Part shown: piece after piece, positions 1-9,733 of the stretch
Layout: each line of letters opens with the position of its first letter
Position numbering within the stretch: position 1 is the stretch's first letter
Assembly: GCA_012032075.1 (NCBI GenBank)
Contig: JAAURU010000003.1
Location: 1-25,409 of the forward strand
Length of the DNA: 25,409 nucleotides
Direction of reading: 5' to 3'
From: Flavobacterium sp.
GTDB taxonomy: Bacteria; Bacteroidota; Bacteroidia; Flavobacteriales; Flavobacteriaceae
The notes under the pieces: model-generated
Told to the model about the DNA's origin: nothing
Databases searched by the model: none
The model's input: only the letters and a program-made list of their open reading frames with translations
Made by a program: the position numbers and the translations under genes

Positions 1-2
1 GT

Positions 3-68
3 GAGTTACCTGTATCATATTTGTATTCCATAGGCCTAAATTGGAAAATTGTAAGTTCAATTATTTGA
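3..68 (+). CDS. Possible C-terminal tail of an upstream protein (partial)
   Basis: One open frame runs from the window edge to a TGA at 66-68. Its last residues include YSIGLNWKI, an alternating polar/hydrophobic pattern like the closing strand of an outer-membrane beta-barrel, but it does not end in the usual aromatic residue. On the opposite strand an ATG at 31-29 opens ten codons that run off the edge, so a divergent gene is an alternative. In flavobacteria gldJ often precedes porU, but I do not recognise GldJ here. Too short to name. Confidence 0.22.
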   Translation, partial: ELPVSYLYSIGLNWKIVSSII

Positions 69-228
69 AAAAGTAGCTTTTTACTTTTGATTTTTTAAAA
101 TATTTTAATTTTATGTTAAAATTACAGAATACTAACGTTAGACTTTATTTTTTATTGTATAAATCATGGATTTATTAAATATTTTATTTCTATTTGTAAT
201 ATTAAAAATAAATTGCGTTTTAAAGATA

Positions 229-3200
229 ATGATAAAGAAAATTATTTATAGCATTCTTTTATTTGGTTTAGTGTTACATGCACAAAATCAAAAGGTTATC
301 TCACTAAAGTGGAATGATGGGATGACTTATAATTATAGTGAACAAGTGTATAAGTATCCTAGTTTTGATGGAATCTTTTATAATTTAGACATAGTATCTA
401 AAGAGATTTTTTTTAAAAAAGAAGAATTTCTTGAAAATAATGTGAATCCAAAATCGCTTAAAATAACAAATGTATCTTACAAAACTATTTCAGAGGAACA
501 GTTATTTGATTTAGATAAAAGTAAAATTCCTTCTTCGGTTAAAGCTAGTATTGAATCTGGATATGCAAGAGATCAAATTGTATCTTTATTTTCTTTTTCT
601 CCAATTATAAAGGAAGGAAATTCTTATAAAGCTGTTACTTCATTAACTTATAGTTTTGATTATAAAGCTAAAAGTGCTAGAAATCCTTTTGGGGTTCAAA
701 ATATTACAAATTCTGTTTTAGCGACTGGGAATTGGTATCGGTTTTATGTTGAAAAGTCTGGTGTTTATTATGTTTCTAAAACTTTTCTAAGAAATCTTGG
801 TTTAGATGTGAATACTGATCCAAGAAATATAAAAATTTTTGGAAATGGTGGTCGAATGTTGCCCTTGTTAAATAGTACTTTTTATCCAAACGATTTAACA
901 GAAAATGCAATTCAATTTATAGGTGAAGAAGATGGAGTTTTTAATGATAGTGATTATATACTTTTTTATGCAGAGGGTGTTGATACATGGAATAAAGAAA
1001 GTTTTGACTAATAATAACTTATATGCCGATAAGTCTTATTATTATGTAACAACTTCTGGTGGTCCAGGAAAGCGTATTACTAATGCTAATGAACCTGCTG
1101 GAACTTCTACTTTAATTTTACTAAGTTTGATGATACCCTTATTTATGAAAAAGATTTGGTAAATATGGGTAAAGTAGGAAGAAGATGGTTAGGAGAACAA
1201 TTTAACATTACTAATACTCAAGCTTTTAATTTTGATATTCCAAATTTAGATTTTTCAATTCCAGTTCAAGTAAAAATTAATTTGGCTTCAAGATCATTTG
1301 GACTCACTTCATTTCAGGTGAGAACAAACAATCAGCCTCTTGGTACTATTTCTTTTCCTGCAGTTCAACCAGGAACAGTAGAAGGTTATGAAACTGTAAT
1401 TAATGGTTCAATAAATGCTACTTCATCAGCTATTGCTATTGGATTGACTTATAATAATGGTGGAGTTCCATCTTCAATTGGTTATTTAGATTATATCATT
1501 TTGAAATCGAAGCGAAATTTGCAAGGTTTTGGAAAACAGTTTTTCTTTTTTAACAATGACGAAAAGAATAATATTGGTATTGGACAATATACAATATCAA
1601 ATGCTACTGCTATAAAACAAGTTTGGGATGTAACTGATATTTATAATGTAAAATCTTATTCTAATAATAATCAAGCAACTTTTTCATTTAAAGTCAATTT
1701 AGGTGTTGAGAAAAAATACCTTGCTGTAGATTCAAATGATTATTTTTTACCTTTAAAAGAGACTAATGCTGTTGTTGTAAATCAAAATTTAAAAGGTACA
1801 ATCTTTAGAAATAGTCAAGGGGATTTTCAAGATATTGATTATTTGATTATTACTCCAAAATTTCTAGTAAATCAAGCGGAAACTTTAGCCAACTTTCACA
1901 GAAATAACTCTGGACTTGTGGTTAAAGTAGTTGATTTAGAAAGTATATATACTGAGTTTAGTTCTGGGAAGCAGGATATTGCAGCTATTCGTAATTTTAT
2001 AAAATATGTTTATTGGAATGCTTCTATAGAAGAAAATAGAATAAAGTATGTGAATTTGTTTGGAGATGCATCTTATGATTACAAGAGCAGACTCTCAAAT
2101 AATACAAATATAGTTCCAGTATTCCATGGATTTAATCCAAATGCTGGTGAGATTAATAACACTTCAAATGCTTCTTTATTTACAACTTTCATGTCTGATG
2201 ATTTTTATGGATTAATGGATGATGATGAAGGACCAATGATAAATAGTATAGATAATATAGATATTGCAGTAGGCAGAATGTTAGTTTCCTCAAATGCTCA
2301 AGCACAAGATATGGTTAACAAAGTAATTGAGTATCATGCAGAAGAATCTTATGGTAAATGGAGAAATAGTTACACCATATATTCCGATGATGCAGATATT
2401 CAAAGTGATGCCATTTTACAAGTTGCTTTAAATAATTTAGCTGATAATTTAGTTGCTCAAAAGCCTTTTGTAAACGTAAAAAAATTCATACAGACTCATA
2501 CATTCAACAAATTACTGCAGGTGGTGAACTTTATCCTGATGCGAAAAATGATTTTCTTGATATAATACAACTAGGTTCATTAGTTGTAAACTATTTAGGT
2601 CATGGGAATGAAGAGTTTTTTGCTAAAGAAAGATTGTTTGAAAAATTAGATGCACAGAATTTATTTAATAGATACAGATATCCTTTATTTATAACAATTA
2701 CATGCGATTTTACACGTTTTGATGATCCTGGCAGACCTTCTGGAGGAGAGTTTCTATATTGGAATAGAGAAGGAGGAGCAATAAGCTTAATTGCTACTAC
2801 AAGACTAATTGGAGTTAGTACTGGTTTGGCAATGAACGATTTGCTTAATGAACGATTGTATGCTTTTAACTCTAATGTTTATCCTACAATTGCAGAAGCT
2901 TTACGAACATCTAAGTTGCAACCAGGTACTTCTAGTAATAGAAGAGTTGTTTTTTACATAGGTGATCCAGCATTAAAATTGGCAATTCCAAGACCAAAAG
3001 TAATTTTAACGGAAATTAACGACACACCAGTTGCACAATTTAATGGAACTTTTCAAGCCTTAAGTTTAATGAAAATTAAAGGAATGGTTGTAGATCAAAA
3101 TGATGTTTTGATACCAAATTATAATGGTGATTTAGCAGTACAAATATTTGACAAAGATCTAAATAGAACTACTCTAGGTAATGATGGTACTAGAGATTCA

Positions 3201-4099
3201 TCAGGACAATTAATAATAATGAACTATAATACTCTGGGTGAAACCATTTTTAGAGGGAATACATCTGTTACCAATGGTGTTTTTGAACTTAGTTTTGTAG
3301 TGCCTCAAGATATTAGAATTCCTTTAGGTAATGGGAAAATAAGTTTTTATTCTAAAAAAACAAATACTACTTTAGAAGATCAAACAGGTTATAACAGAGA
3401 TATTATTGTAGGAGGTGTTAATGTAAATGCTCCTCCAGACAATACTCCACCTGTCGCTAGATTATACATGAACGATGAAAGTTTTGTTTCTGGTGGAATT
3501 TCAAATTGTTCTCCTATATTATTAGCTTTCTTAGAAGATGAAAACGGAATTAATACAGCAAGTGGAATTGGTCATGATATAGTTGCAATATTAGATGGTG
3601 ATGAATCTAATCCTTACGTACTTAATGATTACTATGAAACTGAAATAACGATTTTACTAAAGGTAAAGTAAAATATCAATTTAGAGATTTAGAACCAGGA
3701 TTACATACAATAGTATTTAAAGCTTGGGATGTTTATAATAATTTGGTTACTTCAGAAATTCAATTCAACGCTATTTGCGGAGATCAAAATCTTACTTTAG
3801 AACGTGTTTTAAATTATCCAAATCCTTTTGTAAGTTATACAGAATTTTGGTTTTCTCATAATAGACCTTTTGAACCTTTAGATGTGCAGGTTCAAATTTT
3901 AACCATTACTGGAAAATTAATAAGAACAATTAATCAACAAGTAATGACAGATGGTTTTCTGTCTCGTGATATAAAATGGGATGGGAAAGATGATTTTGGA
4001 GATAAAATAGGAAAAGGTGTTTATGTTTATAAACTTACTGTCCGTTCGGCAAACAATGGAGATAGAGCCGAAAAATTTGAGAAACTTGTAATACTATAA
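229..4099 (+). CDS. porU: Type IX secretion system sortase PorU (four frameshifts as read)
   Basis: PorU is the cell-surface peptidase of the type IX secretion system. It removes the C-terminal sorting domain of cargo and attaches cargo to the surface. The preferred start is ATG 229, which gives the signal peptide MIKKIIYSILLFGLVLHA before QNQ; an in-frame ATG at 166 would put 21 odd residues in front. The middle is a peptidase C25 (gingipain-like) domain with the catalytic His in YLGHG (codon 2601-2603, about residue 792) and Cys in ITCDF (codon 2703-2705, about residue 826). The C-terminus has an FlgD-like fold pattern (LNYPNPF to GKGVYVYKL). The gene is broken by an extra T at 1002-1005 and by missing bases at 1111-1113 (T), 2478-2484 (A) and 3647-3648 (A). 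Repair gives about 1290 aa, the usual PorU size. porV follows after 28 bases. Confidence 0.93.
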
Positions 4100-4115
4100 T
4101 AAAATATTATATTTG
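4086..4115 (+). promoter_or_regulatory. Bacteroidota-type promoter for porV
   Basis: TTG at 4086-4088, exactly 19 bases, then TATATTTG at 4108-4115. This matches the known Bacteroidota sigma-ABfr consensus (TTG, N19, TAnnTTTG) at every fixed position. The -33 element lies inside the last codons of porU, and the -7 element ends 12 bases before ATG 4128 and 21 before ATG 4137. The porV mRNA would have a very short leader, which may favour ATG 4137 as the start. Confidence 0.7.
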
Positions 4116-4127
4116 TCTAATTAATTA

Positions 4128-5336
4128 ATGTCAAGAATGAAAAAAATCGCAGCTTTATTAACTTTATTCATAACTACACAATATCTTTCTGCACAAGATA
4201 GAGTAATTACTACAGGAGTTCCATTTTTACAAATCGCTGCCGATGCTAGATCTGCTGCATTAGGTGATATGGGTGTAGCAACTTCAACTGATGCATTTTC
4301 ACAACAACACAATCCTTCAAAATATGCTTTTCCATAGAAAACCAAGGTTTTTCTTTAAGTTATACACCTTATTTAACAAGTATAGCAAATGATATTTCTT
4401 TAGGTCAAATTACTTATTTTAATAGATTTAATGAAAGAAGTGCTTTCGCATTGTCAATGCGTTATTTTGGTTTAGGAGACATTCAATTAACAGATGCAGT
4501 TGGACAACAATTAACTCAAGTAAGTCCAAACGAGTTAGCAATTGATGGTTCATATGCTTTAAAATTAAGTGAGCGTTTCTCTATGTCAGTAGGTGGAAGG
4601 TTCATTCGTTCTAATTTAAGAATAGCTACAGATAATAATGATGCTTCAGCTGCAACAACATTTGCAGTAGATATTTCAGGGTATTATCAATCTGAAGAAT
4701 TAGCCTTTCAAGATTTTAATGGTAGATGGAGAGGAGGATTTAATTTCCAAAATTTAGGACCAAAAATAAATTATGATAATGATAAATTAGAAGAAAATTC
4801 AAATTTTATTCCTTCAAATATGCGTTTAGGTGGTGGATTTGATTTTATTTTTGATGAATATAACAAAGTAGGTGTTACTGCAGAAGTAACTAAATTATTA
4901 GTACCTACACCTCCATCTAGGGTGCAGCCAGTAGATTCAGATGGTAGTGGAAGTATTGATCCAGCTGAAGAAGATGAGGCAAATATAGCAACTCAAAATG
5001 CTATTTTAGAGTATAGAAAAACAGGTTGGGTAAGTGGAATTTTTCAATCTTTTGGCGATGCACCAGATGGTTTTGGAGAAGAATTAAAAGAGTTTACTTG
5101 GGCTTTAGGTGCTGAATATGCTTACCAAGACTCTTTTCATTAAGAACTGGATATTTTCATGAAAGTCCTACAAAGGAGCGAGAAAATTTTTTACACTTGG
5201 AGCAGGATTCAAATATAATATAGTTAAAATAGATGTGTCGTATTTGTTTTCAGCATCAAAAGTTAGAAATCCTTTAGAAAATACCTTACGTTTTTCACTA
5301 TCGTTTAATTTTGGTGATGGTTATGACGAATTATAA
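4128..5336 (+). CDS. porV: Type IX secretion outer-membrane shuttle protein PorV (three frameshifts as read)
   Basis: PorV (LptO) is a FadL-like 14-stranded outer-membrane barrel. It takes cargo from the SprA/Sov translocon and passes it to the PorU sortase. The signal peptide ends near YLSAQDR, and the mature N-terminus FLQIAADARSAALGDMG is typical of PorV. The tail ends FNFGDGYDEL. ATG 4128 is used here; ATG 4137 (MKKIAALL) is equally good and fits the promoter better. Three bases appear to be missing: T at 4328-4331, T at 5134-5137 and A at 5172-5174. Repair gives about 400 aa, the normal length. It sits directly behind porU, the usual flavobacterial arrangement, but has its own consensus promoter. 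Confidence 0.93.
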
Positions 5337-5358
5337 TAATTAACATACAATTTAAAAC

Positions 5359-5389
5359 ATCCAAATTCTAAAAGAGTTTGGATTTTTTT
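5359..5389 (+). terminator. Rho-independent terminator behind porV
   Basis: Stem ATCCAAATTCT / AGAGTTTGGAT (11 bp with one G-T wobble, AAA loop, 5359-5383) followed by a run of seven T at 5383-5389. It lies 22 bases after the porV stop and only 8 bases before the cdd start codon. Confidence 0.78.
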
Positions 5390-5397
5390 CCTTATTT

Positions 5398-5880
5398 ATG
5401 AAGCAAATTACTGTAACAACAACCTTTTCTGTTTATGATTCCTTAGGAGAATTAGAAGAAGACAATAGAAAAATAATGAACGAAGCTATTGCCGCTAGAA
5501 AAAAAGCGTATGCTCCTTATTCAAAATTTAATGTAGGAACTGCTATTTTGTTAGATAATGGTAAAGTGATAAAAGGAGCTAATCAAGAAAATGCAGCTTA
5601 TCCATCGGGTCTATGTGCAGAAAGAGTAGCTATTTTTTATGCTGGAGCAAATTATCCGGAAGCTAAAATTCTTAAATTATTTATTTCAGCTTCTCCAACA
5701 GAAAGGGAATTAGAAGAGCCAATTCCTCCTTGTGGTTCCTGTAGGCAATCTATTGCAGAGTATGAGATAAAACAAGATAATGATATCGAGATTTTTTTTA
5801 TGGGAGCAAAAGGGAAAGTATATAAATCTAATTCATTAAAGAACTTACTTCCTTTATTATTTGATAAAAATCATCTATAA
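5398..5880 (+). CDS. cdd: Cytidine deaminase
   Basis: Cytidine deaminase hydrolyses cytidine and deoxycytidine to the uridine forms in cytosolic pyrimidine salvage. The 160-residue protein is intact and has the zinc-deaminase signature: CAE at 73-75 (Cys73 zinc ligand, Glu75 proton shuttle) and PPCGSC at 110-115 (Cys112 and Cys115 zinc ligands), the all-cysteine arrangement of tetrameric Cdd. The substrate motif FNVG at 44-47 and NQENAAYPSG at 62-71 are also present. ATG 5398 was chosen because the first 25 residues (MKQITVTTTFSVYDS) resemble those of flavobacterial homologues. The start lies just beyond the porV terminator, so the gene needs a promoter within or very near that hairpin, and I see no consensus -7 element there. 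Confidence 0.95.
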   Translation: MKQITVTTTFSVYDSLGELEEDNRKIMNEAIAARKKAYAPYSKFNVGTAILLDNGKVIKGANQENAAYPSGLCAERVAIFYAGANYPEAKILKLFISASPTERELEEPIPPCGSCRQSIAEYEIKQDNDIEIFFMGAKGKVYKSNSLKNLLPLLFDKNHL

Positions 5881-5892
5881 CGTTTTCGTAGA

Positions 5893-5917
5893 TTTTTTGT
5901 TATATTCTAACAAAAAA
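5893..5917. repeat. Perfect AT-only inverted repeat after cdd
   Basis: TTTTTTGTTA, loop TATTC, TAACAAAAAA: a perfect 10-bp stem 12 bases after the cdd stop. It has only one G-C pair and lacks a clean downstream T run on the plus strand, so it may be a weak terminator of cdd, but the evidence is only its position and symmetry. Confidence 0.45.
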
Positions 5918-5963
5918 CTTGAAAATTGATAGTAATTAATTTTTTCAATAAGAGTGGATGTAC

Positions 5964-5971
5964 TATTTTTG
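5964..5971 (+). promoter_or_regulatory. Probable -7 promoter element for pdhA-pdhC
   Basis: TATTTTTG matches the Bacteroidota -7 consensus TAnnTTTG, 69 bases before ATG 6041. At the expected 19-base distance there is TTT instead of TTG, so the -33 element is imperfect. Confidence 0.45.
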
Positions 5972-6040
5972 TTTTTTGTAAATTATACAGGAGCAAATTG
6001 TATTTATTTTCTTAAATAATTGAATTTAACTAACAAAAAA

Positions 6041-7039
6041 ATGAAACCAATAACAAAAGAGGTTTACCTGAAGTGGTACGAAGAAATGCAGTTTTGGAGA
6101 AAGTTTGAAGATAAACTGGCTGCGCTTTACATTCAACAAAAAGTAAGAGGTTTTTTACATTTATATAATGGTCAAGAAGCAATATTAGCTGGTGCATTGC
6201 ATGCAATGGATATATCTAAGGATAAAATGATAACCGCTTATAGAAATCACGTACAGCCTATAGGTATGGGTGTAGATCCTAGAAGAGTTATGGCCGAATT
6301 ATTAGGAAAAGGTACAGGAACATCTCAAGGACTAGGAGGTTCTATGCATATTTTTTCAAAAGAACATGGATTTTATGGAGGTCATGGTATTGTAGGAGGT
6401 CAAATTCCTTTAGGTGCTGGTATAGCTTTTGCAGACAAATATTTTGAAACAGGAGGTGTTACATTGACTTATTTTGGTGATGGTGCAGCTCGTCAAGGTT
6501 CATTACATGAAACTTTTAACATGGCAATGTTATGGAAGTTACCAGTGGTATTTATAGTTGAGAATAATGGGTATGCAATGGGAACTTCTGTTGAAAGAAC
6601 GGCTAATCATACAGATATTTGGAAATTAGGTTTAGGTTATGAAATGCCATGTGGACCTGTTGATGCTATGAATCCTATAAAAGTAGCAGAAGCAATGCAT
6701 GAAGCTATCGAAAGAGCACGTCGTGGAGATGGACCTACGTTCCTAGAAATGAAAACTTATCGATACCGAGGACATTCTATGTCTGATGCACAACATTATA
6801 GAACAAAAGAGGAAGTTGAAGAATACAAAAAGATAGACCCTATTACACAAGTATTAGATATTATCAAAGACAAGAATTATGCAACTCAAGATGAAATCGA
6901 TGTAATCGACCAAAGGGTGAGAGATTTGGTTGACGAATGTGAAAAATTTGCAGAAGAATCTCCATATCCAGAATTAAATGTGATGTATGATGTTGTTTAC
7001 GATCAAAAAGATTATCCATTTTTATCTCATAAATTATAA
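6041..7039 (+). CDS. pdhA: Pyruvate dehydrogenase E1 component, alpha subunit
   Basis: This is the E1-alpha subunit of the pyruvate dehydrogenase complex, a thiamine-diphosphate enzyme that decarboxylates pyruvate and passes the acetyl group to the E2 lipoyl arms. The 332-residue protein is intact. It has the ThDP/Mg motif GDG at 146-148 with the paired NN at 175-176, the segment GGSMHIF at 99-105, and the conserved phosphorylation-loop-like YRYRGHSMSD near residue 245. ATG 6041 was chosen; an in-frame TTG at 6020 would add seven residues with no support. pdhC starts 5 bases downstream, so E1-alpha and E2 are co-transcribed. The E1-beta subunit, needed for an alpha2beta2 E1, is not in the window. 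Confidence 0.95.
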   Translation: MKPITKEVYLKWYEEMQFWRKFEDKLAALYIQQKVRGFLHLYNGQEAILAGALHAMDISKDKMITAYRNHVQPIGMGVDPRRVMAELLGKGTGTSQGLGGSMHIFSKEHGFYGGHGIVGGQIPLGAGIAFADKYFETGGVTLTYFGDGAARQGSLHETFNMAMLWKLPVVFIVENNGYAMGTSVERTANHTDIWKLGLGYEMPCGPVDAMNPIKVAEAMHEAIERARRGDGPTFLEMKTYRYRGHSMSDAQHYRTKEEVEEYKKIDPITQVLDIIKDKNYATQDEIDVIDQRVRDLVDECEKFAEESPYPELNVMYDVVYDQKDYPFLSHKL

Positions 7040-7044
7040 GCACT

Positions 7045-8675
7045 ATGGCAACAGTAATTACAATGCCTCGTTTAAGCGATACAATGACAGAAGGAACCGT
7101 GGCAACATGGCTTAAAAAAGTAGGTGATAAAATTAATGAAGGTGATATTTTAGCTGAAATCGAAACAGATAAAGCAACAATGGAATTTGAATCTTTTAAT
7201 GCTGGAACTTTATTGTATATCGGAATCGAAGAAGGTGGAACTGCTCCAGTAGATTCATTGTTAGCAATTATAGGAAAAGAAGGAGATGATATTTCAGCTT
7301 TATTAAAAGGAAATGATACTAAACCTAAAGTAGAAGAAGCTAAAGCTGATGAAAAAAGCGAATCATCTTCAACCAGTAAAGAAGTTTCATTACCCGAAGG
7401 TGTTATTGTGGTAACAATGCCTCGTTTAAGTGATACGATGACTGATGGGACAGTTGCAACTTGGCTTAAAAAGTAGGTGACAAAGTATCAGAAGGTGATA
7501 TACTTGCAGAAATTGAAACTGATAAAGCAACAATGGAGTTTGAATCTTTCAATGCGGGGACTTTATTGTATATAGGTGTTGAAGAAGGAGGAACAGCTCC
7601 AGTAGATACAATTTTAGCTATTTTAGGACCAGCAGGTACTGATGTTTCCGATGTAGTTGCAAGTTACAAATCTGGAAAACCTACTAAAGCAGAAAACACT
7701 GAAAAAGAAGATGCTAAACCAGCTCCAAAAACAGAGGCTATTTCTCAAGAAACTACAAATACAGCTACAAATGATTCTGGTAGAATTTTTGCTTCACCAT
7801 TAGCAAAAAAGATAGCAGAAGAAAAGGGGATAAACCTTTCTCAAGTAAAAGGTTCTGGAGAGAATGGAAGAATTGTTAAGTCTGATGTTGAGAATTTTAC
7901 TCCATCTGCTGCAAGTTCAACTACTACTCAAACTACTTCTAGTGAATCTTCAACTTCAGTAGTTACTGTAAAACCATTTGTTCCAGCTGGAGAAGTATAT
8001 CAAGAAGAAATCAAAAATTCGCAAATGCGAAAAGTTATTGCTAAGCGTTTGGCAGAATCTAAATTTACAGCGCCTCATTATTATTTAACTATAGAGTTAG
8101 ATATGGACAACGCTATGGCTTCTAGAGAAATGATAAATAGTTTACCAGACACTAAAGTGTCTTTTAACGATATGGTGATAAAAGCAAGTGCGATGGCTCT
8201 TAAGAAACATCCGCAAGTAAATTCGCAATGGAAAGAGGATGTAATGATTTTAAATCATCATGTAAACATAGGAGTAGCTGTTGCAGTTGAAGATGGTTTA
8301 GTAGTTCCAGTTTTAAAATTTACTGATCAAATGAGTTTAACTCAAATTGGTGCAAACGTTAGAGATATGGCAGGAAGAGCACGTGTAAAAAAGATACAAC
8401 CAGTAGAAATGGAAGGTAGTACTTTTACAATCTCTAATTTAGGAATGTTTGGTATTCAGTCTTTTACGTCTATTATAAACCAACCTAATTCAGCAATTTT
8501 ATCTGTTGGAGCAATTATTGAAAAACCAGTAGTTAAAAACGGACAAATTGTTGTTGGAAACACTATGATTGTAACTTTAGCATGTGATCACAGAACAGTC
8601 GATGGTGCAACTGGTGCGCAATTCTTACAAACGTTTAAAGCGTTTATGGAAAATCCAGTAACGATGTTGGCATAA
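7045..8675 (+). CDS. pdhC: Pyruvate dehydrogenase E2, dihydrolipoamide acetyltransferase (one frameshift as read)
   Basis: E2 forms the core of the pyruvate dehydrogenase complex and transfers the acetyl group from lipoyl-lysine to CoA. Repaired, the protein has about 543 residues: lipoyl domain 1 (about 3-78, lipoyl Lys43 in ETDKATME), an acidic/Ser linker, lipoyl domain 2 (again ETDKATME), a peripheral-subunit binding domain (SPLAKKIAEEKGINLSQVKG) and the catalytic domain with the active-site motif DHRTVDGATG near the C-terminus. As read, a TAG follows LKK of the second lipoyl domain because the A run 7468-7472 has five instead of six bases. Without repair only one and a half lipoyl domains would be made, with no catalytic core, in a gene expected to be essential for aerobic growth. 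A strong terminator follows. Confidence 0.94.
7057..7255 (+). repeat. Lipoyl-domain coding repeat, copy 1
   Basis: This stretch encodes the first lipoyl domain and recurs at 7411-7609. For example, the bases from ATGGA at 7179 to 7255 and from 7533 to 7609 differ at only a handful of mainly third-codon positions, and the proteins are nearly identical. The tandem duplication lies inside pdhC. Confidence 0.75.
7411..7609 (+). repeat. Lipoyl-domain coding repeat, copy 2
   Basis: Second copy of the lipoyl-domain repeat described at 7057-7255. It contains the frameshift-causing A run at 7468-7472; copy 1 has six A at the equivalent place (LKKVGDK reads through), which directly supports a missing A here. 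Confidence 0.75.
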
Positions 8676-8697
8676 AAAAATAGTATATGAATTTTTT

Positions 8698-8723
8698 AAA
8701 TCCCGATTGTATCGGGATTTTTT
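8698..8723. terminator. Strong Rho-independent terminator after pdhC
   Basis: Perfect 10-bp stem AAATCCCGAT / ATCGGGATTT with a TGT loop, followed by more T and preceded by TTTTTT. It lies 22 bases after the pdhC stop and ends the cdd-pdh region. Confidence 0.88.
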
Positions 8724-8775
8724 ATTTAATTTTAGTTATGTTTTGGAACTAACATTTTTAAGTTGTTGATTGTTA

Positions 8776-8783
8776 TATATTTG
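8776..8783 (+). promoter_or_regulatory. Probable -7 promoter element for the YHS-DoxX pair
   Basis: TATATTTG matches TAnnTTTG and lies 21 bases before ATG 8805. No TTG sits at the ideal 19-base distance upstream. Confidence 0.5.
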
Positions 8784-8804
8784 TTTGAATTTAATAAAGA
8801 AATT

Positions 8805-9267
8805 ATGCAAACTAAATCCACACTTATTTTACTTCTTCTTTTCTCATTTATTGGCTTTTCTCAGAATGAGACTAAAGAATGCAATCTTTTAATTTAGAAA
8901 AAAAGTAGCTATTCAAGGATATGATCCAATAACCTATTTTACCAAAAATGAAGCTGTTAAAGGGAATGCTACTATTAAATATGTTTATAAAGGAATTGAA
9001 TATCATTTTTCTTCTGATGATAATAAAAAAATATTCGAAAAAAATCCAGATAAATATGAACCCCAATATGGAGGTTGGTGTGCATATGCTATTGGTAAAA
9101 CAGGAGAAAAAGTAATTATTAACCCTAAAACTTTCAAAATTATAGATAATAAATTGTATCTTTTTTATAATGCTAATTTGATCAATACGCTAAAACTTTG
9201 GAACAAATACCAAGATAATCTTTATAAGAAAGCGAATCAAAATTGGGAAAAAATAAATAACTTATGA
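8805..9267 (+). CDS. YHS-domain exported protein (two frameshifts as read)
   Basis: This is a small secreted or periplasmic protein of the flavobacterial YHS-domain family (a short metal-binding-like domain); its exact role is not established. ATG 8805 starts a signal peptide (MQTKSTLILLLLFSFIGFSQ). The body reads FNLEKKVAIQGYDPITYF, then the YHS core with YEPQYGGWCAYAIG and INPKTFKIIDNKLYLFY. Two bases appear to be missing: one between about 8870 and 8888, and one A in the run 8898-8904 (seven, eight expected). Repair gives about 154 aa. The stop overlaps the ATG of the DoxX-like gene (ATGA at 9264-9267), so the two are translationally coupled. A copper or other metal-handling role is only a guess from the family. 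Confidence 0.82.
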
Positions 9268-9653
9268 AAGAGTCAATTTTTATATGGATTGTAAAGATTA
9301 TTGCAGTTACAATTTTAACGCAAACTTTGTACTTTAAATTTATAGCATCTCCAGAGAGTGTTTGTATATTTTCAACTCTTGGAATTGAACCTTATGGAAG
9401 AATTGGTTCAGGAATTGTAGAATTAATTGCTTCTGTTTTAATTGTAATTCCAAGAACTACATTGTTAGGGGCAATTCTTTGTCTAGGAACTATGGTAGGA
9501 GCCATTATGTCTCATCTAACTAAATTAGGAATAGATGTTCAAAATGATGGAGGAACTTTGTTCATATTAGCTGTAATTACTTTTTCATGTTGTGCCATTT
9601 TGATATATAGTAATAGATGTAAAATTCTAGATGTATTAAAATTAAAACTTTGA
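9264..9653 (+). CDS. DoxX-like membrane protein
   Basis: Intact 129-residue inner-membrane protein with four predicted helices: IFIWIVKIIAVTILTQTLYF, IVELIASVLIVIP, LGAILCLGTMVGAIMSHL and LFILAVITFSCCAILIY. Topology, length and the early FKF and later GTMVGAIMSHL segments fit the DoxX/DoxX-like superfamily, many members of which are of unknown function. Its ATG overlaps the stop of the YHS gene by four bases. A shared function with the YHS protein, perhaps redox or metal stress at the envelope, is inference from the overlap only. Confidence 0.8.
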   Translation: MKESIFIWIVKIIAVTILTQTLYFKFIASPESVCIFSTLGIEPYGRIGSGIVELIASVLIVIPRTTLLGAILCLGTMVGAIMSHLTKLGIDVQNDGGTLFILAVITFSCCAILIYSNRCKILDVLKLKL

Positions 9654-9685
9654 TTACTAAATAGTTTAAAAAACGATACCAATAT

Positions 9686-9709
9686 AATCCTGATTTTGTC
9701 AGGATTTTT
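9686..9709 (+). terminator. Rho-independent terminator after the DoxX-like gene
   Basis: Perfect 8-bp stem AATCCTGA / TCAGGATT with a TTTTG loop, running into five T. It lies 33 bases after the stop at 9653 and 25 bases before the next start. Confidence 0.82.
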
Positions 9710-9733
9710 CTATTTTTACTAAAATTTAAATAA

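Noticed and set aside
166..228. Upstream ATG 166 as the porU start.
   Set aside because: It adds 21 hydrophobic residues before a perfectly good signal peptide that starts at ATG 229.
5893..5917. Inverted repeat after cdd as a strong terminator.
   Set aside because: The stem is almost all A-T and lacks a proper downstream T run; kept only as a repeat.
8872..9066. Minus-strand open frame of 64 codons.
   Set aside because: It lies opposite the YHS gene, is Phe/Ile-rich from the reverse of an AT-rich coding strand, and has no motif or promoter.
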